Notes: generated by a model from the letters alone, not told the origin. Shown: positions 50,514 to 60,219, counted from the stretch's first letter. The stretch is DNA of 64,000 nucleotides from Campylobacter corcagiensis (GCF_013201645.1 NZ_CP053842.1:1426001-1490000), one strand, 5' to 3'. Program-made: numbers and translations.

Positions 50514-51801
50514 TTACCCCCAAAATTTCTAAAATTTCACTTTTGTTTGTCAAATTTGAGTTGTATTTTACTACAAAACTATCTCCTTTTTGATAGCTTT
50601 CTATAAAGCCATTTAGCGAATTTAAAGCACTAAAATTTAGCTTTTCATCAAAATATAAATTCTTAAAAATTGCTGGATTTGTAAGGCTTAAAAGAAGTAA
50701 AAACCAAACCAAACTTATAATTAAAACAGTTAAAATAAGTGCTAAAAGACCTAAATTTTGTAAAAAATACCCACCAGCTAATCCGCCAACAAAGCTTCCA
50801 AAATACCCAGCTGCGTTAAATATCCCTATAACTGCACCTTTTTCGCCAGCTTTTGCAAATTTTGAAGTTGTACTTTGCATAATTGGCTCGTGCATACAAA
50901 AACCCACAAAAAACACCACAATTCCTAGTAAAAATAGATATCTGTTCTGGCTAAAAAGTGCGTAAGACATGGCAAAAAATACAATTCCCAAAAGCATTAT
51001 CTCCTTGCTTTTGCCCTTTTTTTCACCAACAAATCCAGCAAATCCCATCGCTATCATGCCAAAAATCATCGACACGCTATAAACTATCCAAAACCTGTCT
51101 TTATCAAAGCCAAAATTTGTAGTAAGCACGATTGGAATTATAAAAAACGCCATCGTCATAAGCATCTTTTGCATAAAATTTGTAAAATTCATAACTGTGA
51201 TATCTTTATCAGCTAAAATTTTTAAAAACGGTGTATTTTCGCTGTGAGCTTTAACTTTTACTTCAGGTGGAACTAAAGTGTAAAGTAAGATTATACAAAC
51301 TAGCGTTAAAATAGCACTTAGATGAAAAAGACTACTTAGTCCAAATTTTGATGCTAAAACTGGACTTAAAACCATAGATAAAGCAAAGCTTAAACCTATC
51401 ATCATACCCATTACAGCCATTGCTTTGCCTCGTTCTTCTTCTTTGCTAAAATCACTTATCATCGCAATAGCAACGCCACCAACAGCACCACTTCCTTGCA
51501 AAAACCTACCAAATATCATCAAATAAATCGAGTCAGTAAAAGCACAAATAAGTGAGCCAATGATAAATATTATAAGCCCAAAAGTCATAGTATTTTTACG
51601 CCCAAATTTATCACTTATCGCCCCAAAAGGTGCTTGTAAAATCATCTGCATAATAGCGTAAATTCCTATTGCAACGCCTGCTAGAAAAGTTGTCGAACCA
51701 TCTAAATCCTTAGCATAAAGCCCAAAAACAGGCAGTATTATAAATAGCCCAAAAAATCTACTTGCTACAACAAACGAAAGAGATAAAACTGTCTTATTCA
51801 T
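50497..51801 (-). CDS. MFS transporter
   Basis: The 434-residue protein has 12 membrane helices of the major facilitator family. The loop 2-3 motif is visible as QAPFGAISDKFGRKN, and RFLQGSGAVGG fits the fourth helix of drug-proton antiporters. The C-terminal 40 residues are cytoplasmic and polar. It could be an efflux carrier, but the substrate is not known. It is first in a run with plsC and crcB. Confidence 0.88.
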   Translation of the reverse strand: MNKTVLSLSFVVASRFFGLFIILPVFGLYAKDLDGSTTFLAGVAIGIYAIMQMILQAPFGAISDKFGRKNTMTFGLIIFIIGSLICAFTDSIYLMIFGRFLQGSGAVGGVAIAMISDFSKEEERGKAMAVMGMMIGLSFALSMVLSPVLASKFGLSSLFHLSAILTLVCIILLYTLVPPEVKVKAHSENTPFLKILADKDITVMNFTNFMQKMLMTMAFFIIPIVLTTNFGFDKDRFWIVYSVSMIFGMIAMGFAGFVGEKKGKSKEIMLLGIVFFAMSYALFSQNRYLFLLGIVVFFVGFCMHEPIMQSTTSKFAKAGEKGAVIGIFNAAGYFGSFVGGLAGGYFLQNLGLLALILTVLIISLVWFLLLLSLTNPAIFKNLYFDEKLNFSALNSLNGFIESYQKGDSFVVKYNSNLTNKSEILEILGVNGGKN

Positions 51802-51898
51802 AAAATATTTCCTATATAAAAATGTTAATTCTAACAGAATAGATAAAATTTCAGTTAAACTTAGGTAAAATTTTGGATTTTAAATTTAAAGGATGTTC

Positions 51899-52510
51899 AT
51901 GAAAATAGTTTTAGCTACAAGCAATGGTGATAAAGTTAAAGAGATAAAAGAGTTTTATAAAGAATTTGAAATTTATGCTCTAAGTGAAGTATTAGAGCCA
52001 TTTTACATAGATGAAACTGGCAAAAGCTTTAAGCAAAACGCACTTATAAAATCGCGCGCTGTTTATGAAAAAATTTGCCAAAAAGGGCTTGAAAATGAGT
52101 TTATATCACTAAGTGATGATAGTGGAATTTCACTTCCTATTTTAAATGGTGAACCTGGAATTTACTCAGCAAGATATAGCTTGGATTTAGTTACTAAACC
52201 AACAGATAAAACAAATAGGCAAAAACTAATATCTAAAATAAAAGCTCTAAATTTAAAAAGCTCACCAGCTTTTTACACCGCCTGTATCGCAGTTAGCTCT
52301 AAATTTGGAGATTTTACAACTCATGGATTTATGTACGGGGATGCTATAACACAAGAAAGGGGCAAAAACGGCTTTGGATATGACTTTATGTTTATACCAA
52401 AAGGTTTTGATAAAACCATAAGCGAGCTTGATATTGAGACAAAACTAAAGCTATCTCACCGCTCAAAAGCCTTAGAACTCATGAGATATATCTTAAAAAC
52501 TATTGTCTAA
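51899..52510 (+). CDS. rdgB: XTP/dITP pyrophosphatase
   Basis: The 203-residue Ham1/RdgB protein hydrolyses ITP, dITP and XTP to monophosphates and keeps non-canonical purines out of DNA. Signs are VLATSNGDKVKEIKEF at the start, DDSGISLP (metal site), GEPGIYSARY, GFGYDFMFIP and the tail SHRSKALE. The ATG at 51899 has AAAGGA five bases before it; an ATG six bases earlier overlaps that site and is less likely. It stands alone and diverges from the MFS gene. Confidence 0.94.
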   Translation: MKIVLATSNGDKVKEIKEFYKEFEIYALSEVLEPFYIDETGKSFKQNALIKSRAVYEKICQKGLENEFISLSDDSGISLPILNGEPGIYSARYSLDLVTKPTDKTNRQKLISKIKALNLKSSPAFYTACIAVSSKFGDFTTHGFMYGDAITQERGKNGFGYDFMFIPKGFDKTISELDIETKLKLSHRSKALELMRYILKTIV

Positions 52511-52554
52511 ATCTAAATTTTTAGCACTCTTATTATTAATTTGCTAAAAAACAC

Positions 52555-52592
52555 TTGACATTTAACTCAAACTTGAGTATAATACACTCAAA
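52555..52592 (+). promoter_or_regulatory. Consensus sigma-70 promoter with HspR-type HAIR operator
   Basis: TTGACA (52555-52560) and TATAAT (52578-52583) are perfect boxes with a 17-base spacer. CTTGAGT (52572-52578), seven bases, then ACTCAAA (52586-52592) match the HAIR consensus (CTTGAGT-N7-ACTCAAG) except the last base, and overlap the -10 box. A further ACTCAAA at 52565-52571 abuts the first half-site. HspR binding here would block the hsp20 promoter until heat or stress. Confidence 0.82.
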
Positions 52593-52615
52593 TTAAATAA
52601 GTAAAGGAGTTTAAG

Positions 52616-53029
52616 ATGAGAGTAATGAGAAGATATAGTCCACTTTTGGAACTAAGTGATTTCGCAAATGAGCTTTTAGGAGCAAATTCACAAAGGAACA
52701 TTTCAGGTTTCACACCTGCTGTAAATACAAGAGAAGATGAGAAAAGTTACTATATTGAAGTTGATCTTCCAGGAGTTAAAAAAGAAGATTTAAATGTAGA
52801 CTTTGATAAAAACCACATCAGTATTTCAGGCGAAAGAAAGTATAAAAACGAGACAAAAGAGGAGGATTACTACAAATCCGAAAGTTTTTTTGGCAAATTT
52901 AGCAGAAGCTTTAGCCTTCCTGATAGCGTTGATGCTGATGCGATCAGTGCGAAATTTGAAGATGGTGTGCTAAACATAACTATCCCAAAAGTCGCACCTA
53001 AAATAGCTAAAAAAATCGAAATAGAGTAA
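52616..53029 (+). CDS. Small heat shock protein Hsp20
   Basis: The 137-residue protein has an alpha-crystallin domain (about 38-130) with YYIEVDLPGVKKEDLNVDF, ISISGERKYKNETKEEDYY and FSRSFSLPDSVDADAISAKFEDGVLNITIPK, and the short C-terminal IEIE tail. It holds unfolding proteins as an ATP-independent chaperone. AAAGGAG precedes the ATG. It is a single-gene unit between its own stress-type promoter and a terminator. Confidence 0.95.
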   Translation: MRVMRRYSPLLELSDFANELLGANSQRNISGFTPAVNTREDEKSYYIEVDLPGVKKEDLNVDFDKNHISISGERKYKNETKEEDYYKSESFFGKFSRSFSLPDSVDADAISAKFEDGVLNITIPKVAPKIAKKIEIE

Positions 53030-53032
53030 CAA

Positions 53033-53058
53033 AAGCCGGAGTTTTCCGGCTTATTTTT
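53033..53058 (+). terminator. Intrinsic terminator of hsp20
   Basis: AAGCCGGA and TCCGGCTT pair around a four-base loop and are followed by ATTTTT. It begins four bases past the hsp20 stop. Confidence 0.92.
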
Positions 53059-53172
53059 AAACAAAATACCCCGCATATACAAAGCAAATTCCACTCAAAA
53101 ATACAAAATCTTAAGTTTTTTAGGATAAAATAACTCAGAAATAAGTTTTATTTAAATTTCACAAGGCAGTTT

Positions 53173-53820
53173 ATGGATTTTGAATTTATAAAAGAATTTA
53201 CACCGATGTTTATCACAGCTGGAATTCTTACAGTAAAGTTAGCTTTTTTTGGCATAGTTTTAAGTATCATCATAGGCTTAGCTTCTATGAGTTCAAGAGT
53301 CTTAAATCTTAAATTTATAAATAAAATTTTTGATATTTACATTGAAATTTCAAGAAATACCCCACTTTTAATCCAGCTTTTTTTCTTATACTACGGTCTT
53401 CCAAAAGTTGGTATCAAGCTTGATAGCTTTAGCTGTGGTGTTATTGGGCTTGCGTTTTTAGGTGGAAGCTATATGGCAGAAAGCTTTAGGCTTGGATATG
53501 AAGCGGTTAAAAAAGCCCAAATCGAAGCTGGTCTTAGCCTTGGACTTAGCAAATTTCAGCTTATATTTCATGTGATTTTACCACAAGCTTTTTTTATAGC
53601 ACTTCCATCAATTAGTGCAAATATAATATTTTTAACCAAAGAAACCTCCATCGTTAGCGTTATTGCTTTAGCTGATTTAGTTTATGCTACAAAAGATATC
53701 ATGGGGCTTTACTATATGACAGATGAGGCACTTTTTATGCTTGTAGTAAGTTATTTAATCATCATTTTACCGATATCTTTAGGGCTAACTCTTTTAGAAA
53801 AAAGGCTAAGTTATGTTTGA
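53173..53820 (+). CDS. Amino-acid ABC transporter permease (first)
   Basis: The 215-residue protein has about five membrane helices of the HisM/GlnP type. The ATPase-contact loop EAGLSLGLSKFQLIFHVILPQAF is clear, as is RNTPLLIQLFFLYYGLP near the second helix. It is the first gene of a polar amino-acid uptake operon. Its end overlaps the second permease gene by eight bases. The substrate is not determined. Confidence 0.92.
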   Translation: MDFEFIKEFTPMFITAGILTVKLAFFGIVLSIIIGLASMSSRVLNLKFINKIFDIYIEISRNTPLLIQLFFLYYGLPKVGIKLDSFSCGVIGLAFLGGSYMAESFRLGYEAVKKAQIEAGLSLGLSKFQLIFHVILPQAFFIALPSISANIIFLTKETSIVSVIALADLVYATKDIMGLYYMTDEALFMLVVSYLIIILPISLGLTLLEKRLSYV

Positions 53821-54478
53821 TATTTTATTTGAAGGAAACAACTTCATTCGCCTTATGGTTGGACTTTGGGTAACGGTAAAAATTTCTCTCATTGCTATTG
53901 TTATATCTTTAGTTGGTGGGATGGTTCTTGGAATTTTGATGAGTTTAAAAAACCGCTTCATATACGCTATACTTAAATTTGGTCTAGAAGTAGTTCGTAT
54001 AATGCCACAAATCGTTTGGCTAATGTTAGTTTATTTTGGACTAAGCAAATGGGCAAATATCCATATAAGCGGAGTTGGAGCAGCTATTATTATATTTAGT
54101 ATTTGGGGCGTTTTTGAGATGATGGACTTGGTTCGTGGAGCAGTTAGTAGCATTCCAAAGCATCAGTTTGAAAGTGCAGCCAGCCTTGGGCTAAAAAGTT
54201 ATCAAATTTACATCTATGTCATCATACCACTCGCCATGAGACGCCTTGTACCAGCATCTATAAATTTACTAAGCAGAATGATAAAAACAACTTCAATTGT
54301 CGTTTTAATAGGCGTCGTTGAAGTAGTAAAAGTAGGTCAGCAAATCATAGATAATGCCGTATTTACCGATAATTACGCTGCGTTTATAGTTTATGGATTT
54401 ATATTTTTCTTATATTTTGCTATTTGCTATCCAGTTTCAAAACTCTCTAAAATTTTAGAAAATAGGTGGTCAGCGTGA
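53813..54478 (+). CDS. Amino-acid ABC transporter permease (second)
   Basis: The 221-residue protein is a second HisM/GlnP-type permease with RIMPQIVWLMLVYFGLS and the ATPase loop ESAASLGLKSYQIYIYVIIPLAMR. It forms a heterodimer with the first permease. Its stop overlaps the start of the restriction-modification gene as TGATG, and the cognate ATPase gene follows only after that 3-kb gene. Confidence 0.92.
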   Translation: MFDILFEGNNFIRLMVGLWVTVKISLIAIVISLVGGMVLGILMSLKNRFIYAILKFGLEVVRIMPQIVWLMLVYFGLSKWANIHISGVGAAIIIFSIWGVFEMMDLVRGAVSSIPKHQFESAASLGLKSYQIYIYVIIPLAMRRLVPASINLLSRMIKTTSIVVLIGVVEVVKVGQQIIDNAVFTDNYAAFIVYGFIFFLYFAICYPVSKLSKILENRWSA

Positions 54479-57400
54479 TGTTTCAAGAAAAAATTATAAA
54501 TGAGTTTATAAAAAAACTTGATGAAAAAAAGCTTTTTAAAGCTTACGATGAGTTTAAAAAATTTCAAGACAAAAAAGATGCTATTAAAACTTTCAAAGAA
54601 GAAGTTTATCAAGATGGCTTTTTAAAAGATATCTTTGAAAACTGCCTAAACTACACGCTTGATACGACAAATCCTGAAAATTTCAATCTCAAAAGAGAGA
54701 TGAAAAATGAAACTGATGCTAAAAAAGCAGATGGTGTTATCGCCCTAAATAACGAAGTTGTGGGCATTATAGAGTTAAAAGATACCACCACAAAAGATCT
54801 AAATAAAGTTGAAAATCAAGCCTTTAACTACCACAACTCTCACGCAAATTCTCGCTTTATCATCATCTCAAATTTTCAAAAACTTCGCTTTTACATTGAT
54901 AAAAAGGTAGAATTTGTAGAATTTGATCTTTTTAATCTTAGCTTTGATGAGTTTAAAAAGTTTTATCTGCTTTTAAATTTTGAAAGTATTAAAAATCAAA
55001 TTCCTCTACTTTTAAAAGATAAATCCATAAATTTTGAAAACGAAATTTCTAAAAAGCTTTATAAAGATTACTCAAATTTTAGGCTAAATTTATTTGAAAA
55101 TTTGATTAAAAACAACCCCAGCATTGATAAACAAAAGCTTTTATCTTTTACTTCAAAGCTTTGCGATAGGATCATTTTCATACTTTTTGCAGAAGATAAA
55201 GCCCTTTTAAAACCAAACACCATTAAAACCATAGAAAACGACTTTCACGCCCAAAAATACACAAATTTTAGCCTTTATGAAATGTATAAATTCTACTTCA
55301 AAGCTATAAATAGTGGCGATGAAAAACTTGATATAAAAGCTTATAACGGCGGACTTTTCGCAGATGATAAAGAACTTGACGCTCTAAAAATCGACGATGA
55401 TGCCTTAAACGCTTCAAAACTAAGCGAGTATGACTTTTCAAGCGAAATTAGTGTAAATATTTTGGGGCATATTTTTGAACAAAGCCTTAATGACTTAGAA
55501 GAAATCACAGCAAATATTAAAGGCGACGCGTTTGATAAAACAAAGACCAAACGAAAAAAAGATGGCATTTTTTACACGCCTGAGTTTATCACTAAATTTA
55601 TAGTTTCTAAAACTTTGGGTGAAATTTGTAAAGAAAAAAGAGAAAATTTACTTTCCTTACCTCATCCAAAAAATAAAAACAATCTAACAAAAAAAGATAA
55701 AATCAATAGATATGAGTTTGATAAATACAGAGAATTTTTACTAAGTTTAAAGATCTTAGATCCAGCGTGTGGAAGTGGTGCGTTTTTAAATGAAGCGATG
55801 AATTTTTTGATAAATGAGCATAAATTTTGTGCAAATTTAAGGCAAGAAATTTATGGCGATGATTTAGGGCTTTTTGATATAGAAAATGCCATCTTAGAAA
55901 ACAACCTTTACGGCGTTGATATCAACGAAAACGCAGTTGAGATCGCAAAACTTTCTTTATGGTTAAAATCCGCACAAGTTGGCAGAAAACTCACAAATTT
56001 AAGTAAAAATTTAGTAACCGCAAACTCTTTAACAAATTTTCCTTTTAAAGATCTTAAATTTGACGCAGTTATCGGAAATCCACCATATGTGCGTCAAGAA
56101 CTCATAAAAGACCAAAAGCCACTTTTAGAACAAATTTATGAGGTTTTTAACGGCACAGCGGATCTATATGTCTATTTTTACGAGCTTGGTTTTAAAGCCT
56201 TAAAAGATGATGGTTATTTAGGATTTATCTGTTCAAATAAATTTTTTCGCACAAGATATGGTGAAAATTTAAGAGAGTTTTTGCTAAGTAAATTTAGCTT
56301 TAAACAAATCGTTGATTTTAACGGGGTTAAAATTTTTGAAGATGCCACGGTTGATAGTGCTATAACGGTATTTCAAAAAGCTATTAATAAAAATAACTCC
56401 TTTGAGTTTAGCTCAAATTTAGATGAAATTTTAGCCATTATTCCACAAAATCTGCTCTCAAAAACCGCTTTTACTTTTTTAAACAAAACTGAGTTTAGCA
56501 TAAAATCAAAGCTACAAAGCAAAGGCACACCACTTAAAGAGTGGGATATAAATATTTATCGTGGAATTTTAACAGGACTAAACGAAGCTTTTATAATCGA
56601 CACAAAAACAAAAGATGAAATTTTAGCCACTTGTAAAGATGAAGCCGAAAAAACAGCTACTGCGAATTTAATAAAAAAGATTTTAAGAGGGCGAGATATC
56701 AAAAGATACTCGTATGAGTGGGCGGATTTGTGGCTGATTTGCACTTTTCCAGCACTAAATTTAGATATAGAAAACTATCCTACACTTAAGAATTTCTTAA
56801 TGAATTTTATGCCTAGATTAAACCAAAGTGGCGAAAAAGGTTGTAGAAAAAAGACATCAAATAAATGGTTTGAAACGCAGGATAATATCGCGTATTATAA
56901 GGAATTTGAAAAGGATAAAATCATTTATCCAAATATGGCAAGTGAATTTGTAGCTTATTATGACCCTGATAATTTTTATACAAACCAGAAATGTTTCACG
57001 ATAACAAGCGATAAAGAGAATTTAAAATTTTTAACTATTTTTTTAAACTCAAAAATAAATTTTTGGTATTTTAAACAAATTGGTGCTAGACTTGGAAGTG
57101 GCTATGAAATGAGTAAAATTTTTGTTGAAAAACTTCTAGTACCGCAAATTTCAGCTGATGAAATGGCTAAATTTACAGATTTAGCCGAACAGCTTTTAGA
57201 ACTGCATGAAAATTTAAAAGAGATAAAACAAGCTTTTTTAAATGAGTTAAATTTAACCAAAACTCCAAAAAGCTTAGAAAACTTTGAAAATTTAGAATTT
57301 GATGAGTTTATAAAAGAACTCTCAAAAGCCTTAAAGCTTAAATTTAAAGATAAATTTGATGAGGGAAATTTCAAAAATGAGTGGGAGAGAATTTTCACAC

Positions 57401-57528
57401 ACGATAAAGAAAGTGTGCTAAATTTACAAAGCAAAATCGCAAATTTAGATAAAAAGGCAAATGATTTGGTTTATAAACTTTTTGAGTTAAACAACGATGA
57501 GATTAAATTTATAGAAAATTTAGGATAA
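54478..57528 (+). CDS. Type IIG restriction-modification enzyme (Eco57I-like)
   Basis: The 1016-residue protein fuses nuclease and methyltransferase. The N-terminal PD-(D/E)XK site is D85 with E99-L-K101 in GIIELKDTTT. The adenine-N6 methylase has motif I DPACGSGAF at residue 428 and motif IV NPPY at 534, in the order of gamma-type enzymes. The C-terminal part (about 690-1016) holds the target recognition region. Its ATG overlaps the stop of the permease gene and only three bases separate its stop from the ATPase gene. The frame is intact, with no homopolymer tract of the phase-variable type. Its recognition site cannot be read. Confidence 0.92.
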   Translation: MFQEKIINEFIKKLDEKKLFKAYDEFKKFQDKKDAIKTFKEEVYQDGFLKDIFENCLNYTLDTTNPENFNLKREMKNETDAKKADGVIALNNEVVGIIELKDTTTKDLNKVENQAFNYHNSHANSRFIIISNFQKLRFYIDKKVEFVEFDLFNLSFDEFKKFYLLLNFESIKNQIPLLLKDKSINFENEISKKLYKDYSNFRLNLFENLIKNNPSIDKQKLLSFTSKLCDRIIFILFAEDKALLKPNTIKTIENDFHAQKYTNFSLYEMYKFYFKAINSGDEKLDIKAYNGGLFADDKELDALKIDDDALNASKLSEYDFSSEISVNILGHIFEQSLNDLEEITANIKGDAFDKTKTKRKKDGIFYTPEFITKFIVSKTLGEICKEKRENLLSLPHPKNKNNLTKKDKINRYEFDKYREFLLSLKILDPACGSGAFLNEAMNFLINEHKFCANLRQEIYGDDLGLFDIENAILENNLYGVDINENAVEIAKLSLWLKSAQVGRKLTNLSKNLVTANSLTNFPFKDLKFDAVIGNPPYVRQELIKDQKPLLEQIYEVFNGTADLYVYFYELGFKALKDDGYLGFICSNKFFRTRYGENLREFLLSKFSFKQIVDFNGVKIFEDATVDSAITVFQKAINKNNSFEFSSNLDEILAIIPQNLLSKTAFTFLNKTEFSIKSKLQSKGTPLKEWDINIYRGILTGLNEAFIIDTKTKDEILATCKDEAEKTATANLIKKILRGRDIKRYSYEWADLWLICTFPALNLDIENYPTLKNFLMNFMPRLNQSGEKGCRKKTSNKWFETQDNIAYYKEFEKDKIIYPNMASEFVAYYDPDNFYTNQKCFTITSDKENLKFLTIFLNSKINFWYFKQIGARLGSGYEMSKIFVEKLLVPQISADEMAKFTDLAEQLLELHENLKEIKQAFLNELNLTKTPKSLENFENLEFDEFIKELSKALKLKFKDKFDEGNFKNEWERIFTHDKESVLNLQSKIANLDKKANDLVYKLFELNNDEIKFIENLG

Positions 57529-57531
57529 AAG

Positions 57532-58269
57532 ATGGAAATTTTAAAATTAAATAGTATTAATAAATTTTACGGCGAAAATCACGCTTTAAAAGATCTAAGC
57601 TTTAGTGTAAAAAAGGGCGAAGTTGTGGTTATTTTAGGTCCTTCTGGGTGTGGCAAAAGCACGACTTTAAGATGCATAAATGGACTTGAAAAAATTCAAA
57701 GTGGCACGATGGAAATTCTAGGTGTGAAAATTGACAAAGACTTTAAAAACTGGCGTGAAATCCGCCAAAAAGTTGGGATGGTTTTTCAAAGCTATGAGCT
57801 TTTTGATCATCTAAATGTAATGAAAAATGTCACACTTGGACCGATGAAAGTTGAAGGAATTAGCAAAGATGAAGCTGAAAAAAGGGCTAAATTTTGGCTT
57901 AAAAAAGTTGGTCTTATCCAAAAAGCCTACGCTCATCCAAAAGAGCTTAGTGGCGGACAAAAACAGCGTGTTGCTATAGTAAGAGCGCTGTGTATGAATC
58001 CTGAAATAATGCTATTTGACGAAGTTACCGCCGCACTTGATCCTGAAATCGTAAGAGAGGTTTTAGATGTGATGCTAAGCTTAGCAAGTGAAGGTCGCAC
58101 AATGTTAATCGTCACGCATGAGATGGCGTTTGCAAGGGCGGTAGCGGATAAAATCATCTTTATGGATAAAGGCGTGATTGTAGAAACTTCAACGCCTGAT
58201 GAGTTTTTTACAAATCCAAAAACCGATAGGGCGAAGAAGTTTTTAAATATGTTTGAGTTTAAAAAGTAA
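57532..58269 (+). CDS. Amino-acid ABC transporter ATP-binding protein
   Basis: The 245-residue ATPase has Walker [10 protein letters not shown], the Q-loop [20 protein letters not shown] and Walker [13 protein letters not shown]. It matches GlnQ-type ATPases of polar amino-acid uptake and should drive the two permeases encoded 3 kb upstream beyond the restriction-modification gene. It starts three bases after that gene, so its ribosome site lies inside it. Confidence 0.94.
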   Translation: MEILKLNSINKFYGENHALKDLSFSVKKGEVVVILGPSGCGKSTTLRCINGLEKIQSGTMEILGVKIDKDFKNWREIRQKVGMVFQSYELFDHLNVMKNVTLGPMKVEGISKDEAEKRAKFWLKKVGLIQKAYAHPKELSGGQKQRVAIVRALCMNPEIMLFDEVTAALDPEIVREVLDVMLSLASEGRTMLIVTHEMAFARAVADKIIFMDKGVIVETSTPDEFFTNPKTDRAKKFLNMFEFKK

Positions 58270-58271
58270 AT

Positions 58272-58547
58272 TTACTCTTTAAAGCTTGATTTAACCACTT
58301 TCATCATATCTTTTAGCATAGGAAAAAGCTCATTAAAGGGCTTTTCATTTTTGTTTTTTAAGATAGTTTCGATAAAAAGCTTTAAACCAACGATAAAAGC
58401 TATCTTATCATCACTGCTTACGTTTATATCAAGATCTCTAAAACGGCTTATAATGTTAAAAACATCGTCGTGATTTGTAGAGTTGAATTTAATCTCTTTT
58501 TGATCGCTTAAATCCTTAAAGCTCACTTCATATTTATATTTTTCCAT
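58272..58547 (-). CDS. DUF3861 domain protein
   Basis: The 91-residue protein resembles DUF3861 in its opening (YKYEVSFKDL), the ISRFRDLDI region, AFIVGLKLFIETILKN and the tail PMLKDMMKVVKSS. The function of the family is unknown. It lies convergent with the ATPase gene (two-base gap) and has a purine-rich AAAGGAAAAAA before its ATG. No signal or membrane helix is seen. Confidence 0.82.
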   Translation of the reverse strand: MEKYKYEVSFKDLSDQKEIKFNSTNHDDVFNIISRFRDLDINVSSDDKIAFIVGLKLFIETILKNKNEKPFNELFPMLKDMMKVVKSSFKE

Positions 58548-58622
58548 ATTTTTTCCTTTATTTATTTTGATTTAATTTATCATTATAGCAATAAATTAAA
58601 AATACTAAAAACTCCTAGTTTA

Positions 58623-58652
58623 ATAATACTTTTACTAATAAAATATTATAAT
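58623..58652 (+). promoter_or_regulatory. NikR-like palindrome and -10 box before nikZ
   Basis: ATAATA (58623-58628) and TATTAT (58644-58649) are an inverted repeat with a 15-base spacer. A TATAAT box at 58647-58652 overlaps the right arm. AT-rich half-sites of this kind are used by epsilonproteobacterial NikR, so nickel repression is plausible but unproven. Confidence 0.4.
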
Positions 58653-58680
58653 ACTAGAAATTTTCAGTAAAGGATGTGAT

Positions 58681-60219
58681 ATGAAAAATATTTTCAAGAT
58701 ATTTCTACTCTTTGCTTTGGCGTTAAATTTTGCCTTTGCAAAGGATGTTTTAGTTGTGGGAATTGAGGGCGAAACCAAGCGTCTTAATCCACTATATGAT
58801 GAAGACCATGACCCAACTTTAGGTTTGCTTTTTTCAGGACTTACAAAACACGATGAAAACACAAAAGTCGTTCCTGATTTAGCAAAAAGCTGGGAGATAA
58901 GCGAAGATGGGCTTGAGTATGTTTTTACTCTAAGAGATGACGCGTATTGGCATGATGGCGAAAAATTTAGTGCTGAGGACGTTAAATTTAGCATTGAAAG
59001 TGCAAAAGATAAAACTCTAAATTCACCAGCCATTGCTAACTATGAGATGGTAAAAAGCGTTGAAATTTTAGATCCATATAAATTAAAAGTAACACTAAAT
59101 TCGCCATTTCCACCATTTTTAGACGCTCTTAGTTTTGGAGTTTTGCCTAAGCATTTATTAGAAGGAAAAAACATTGACTCTGATAAATTTAATGAAAATC
59201 CAGTTGGAACAGGACCATATAAATTTGTAGAGTGGAAAAAAGGTCAAAGCGTTGAATTTGTGGCAAATGAAGAGTATTACGCTACAAAGCCAAGTATAAA
59301 AAGAGTTTTTCTAAAAGTAGTTCCTGATGCAAATGTAAGACTTATGCAGCTTAAAAGCGGCGAGTTAGACGCGGCTTTGATTGACTCAAGCGGAGTTGAG
59401 CTTGCTAAGAGTGATAAAAATTTAGATGTTATTAAATTTGATAGTGCTGATTATAGGGCTTTAATGTTTAACTTTAACCATGAAATTTTAAAAGATAGAG
59501 CCGTTAGAGTAGCTCTAAACTACTTCACAGATAAAGACTCAATCGTTAAAAACCTACTACACAATCAAGGAATCGTAGCTCACAACCCAATCCAAAAAAG
59601 CTTTGCAAATGACCTAAGCAAAAAATATAGCTTTGATCCTAAAAAAGGTGATGAAATTTTAACTAAAGCTGGCTGGAAAAAGAATAAAAACGGAATTTAT
59701 GAAAAAGATGGTAAAACTTTAAGCTTTGATATTTATAGCTTTAACTCAGATCCACTAAGAGTTGCTATTGCAAATATTTTAAGTCTTGAACTTCAAAAAC
59801 AAGGCATTGATGCAAAAGCTTACGCTAAGCCAAAAACAGCTTTTAAAATAGCTGATGTTGATAGCTTTATAATCGGCTGGGGAAGCCCATTTGATCCTGA
59901 TTTTCACACATATAGAATTTTTGGAAGTTTTGCTGATAGCGACATAAATGAAAACGGCTGGAACTATAGTCACTATAAAGATGAAAACGCTGATGAGGCT
60001 TTAAAAAATGCAAGAAGCACAAATGATATAGAAAAAAGAAAGGCTTACTATAAGGAATTTTTAGATGCGATTTATGAAAATCCTCCATATATTTTCGTAG
60101 CTTATCTTGACTTTAACCTTGCTCATAACAAAAACCTAACAGGCATAAAAACCCAAACTTTAGGACACCACGGTGCTGGATTTTTATGGAATATAAATGA
60201 GTGGAAGTTTAAAGATTGA
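58681..60219 (+). CDS. nikZ: Nickel (or peptide) ABC transporter binding protein
   Basis: The 512-residue SBP_bac_5 protein has a signal peptide (MKNIFKIFLLFALALNFAFA) and a typical opening (VVGIEGETKRLNPLYDEDHDP). Further signs are the VFTLRDDAYWHDGEKFSAEDVKFS motif, NPVGTGPYKFVEWKKGQ and a late GWGSPFDPDFHTYRIF stretch. The gene order binding protein, two permeases, two ATPases is the NikZYXWV nickel system of Campylobacter (recalled). The binding protein might instead take dipeptides. A TTGA overlap joins it to nikY. Confidence 0.82.
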   Translation: MKNIFKIFLLFALALNFAFAKDVLVVGIEGETKRLNPLYDEDHDPTLGLLFSGLTKHDENTKVVPDLAKSWEISEDGLEYVFTLRDDAYWHDGEKFSAEDVKFSIESAKDKTLNSPAIANYEMVKSVEILDPYKLKVTLNSPFPPFLDALSFGVLPKHLLEGKNIDSDKFNENPVGTGPYKFVEWKKGQSVEFVANEEYYATKPSIKRVFLKVVPDANVRLMQLKSGELDAALIDSSGVELAKSDKNLDVIKFDSADYRALMFNFNHEILKDRAVRVALNYFTDKDSIVKNLLHNQGIVAHNPIQKSFANDLSKKYSFDPKKGDEILTKAGWKKNKNGIYEKDGKTLSFDIYSFNSDPLRVAIANILSLELQKQGIDAKAYAKPKTAFKIADVDSFIIGWGSPFDPDFHTYRIFGSFADSDINENGWNYSHYKDENADEALKNARSTNDIEKRKAYYKEFLDAIYENPPYIFVAYLDFNLAHNKNLTGIKTQTLGHHGAGFLWNINEWKFKD

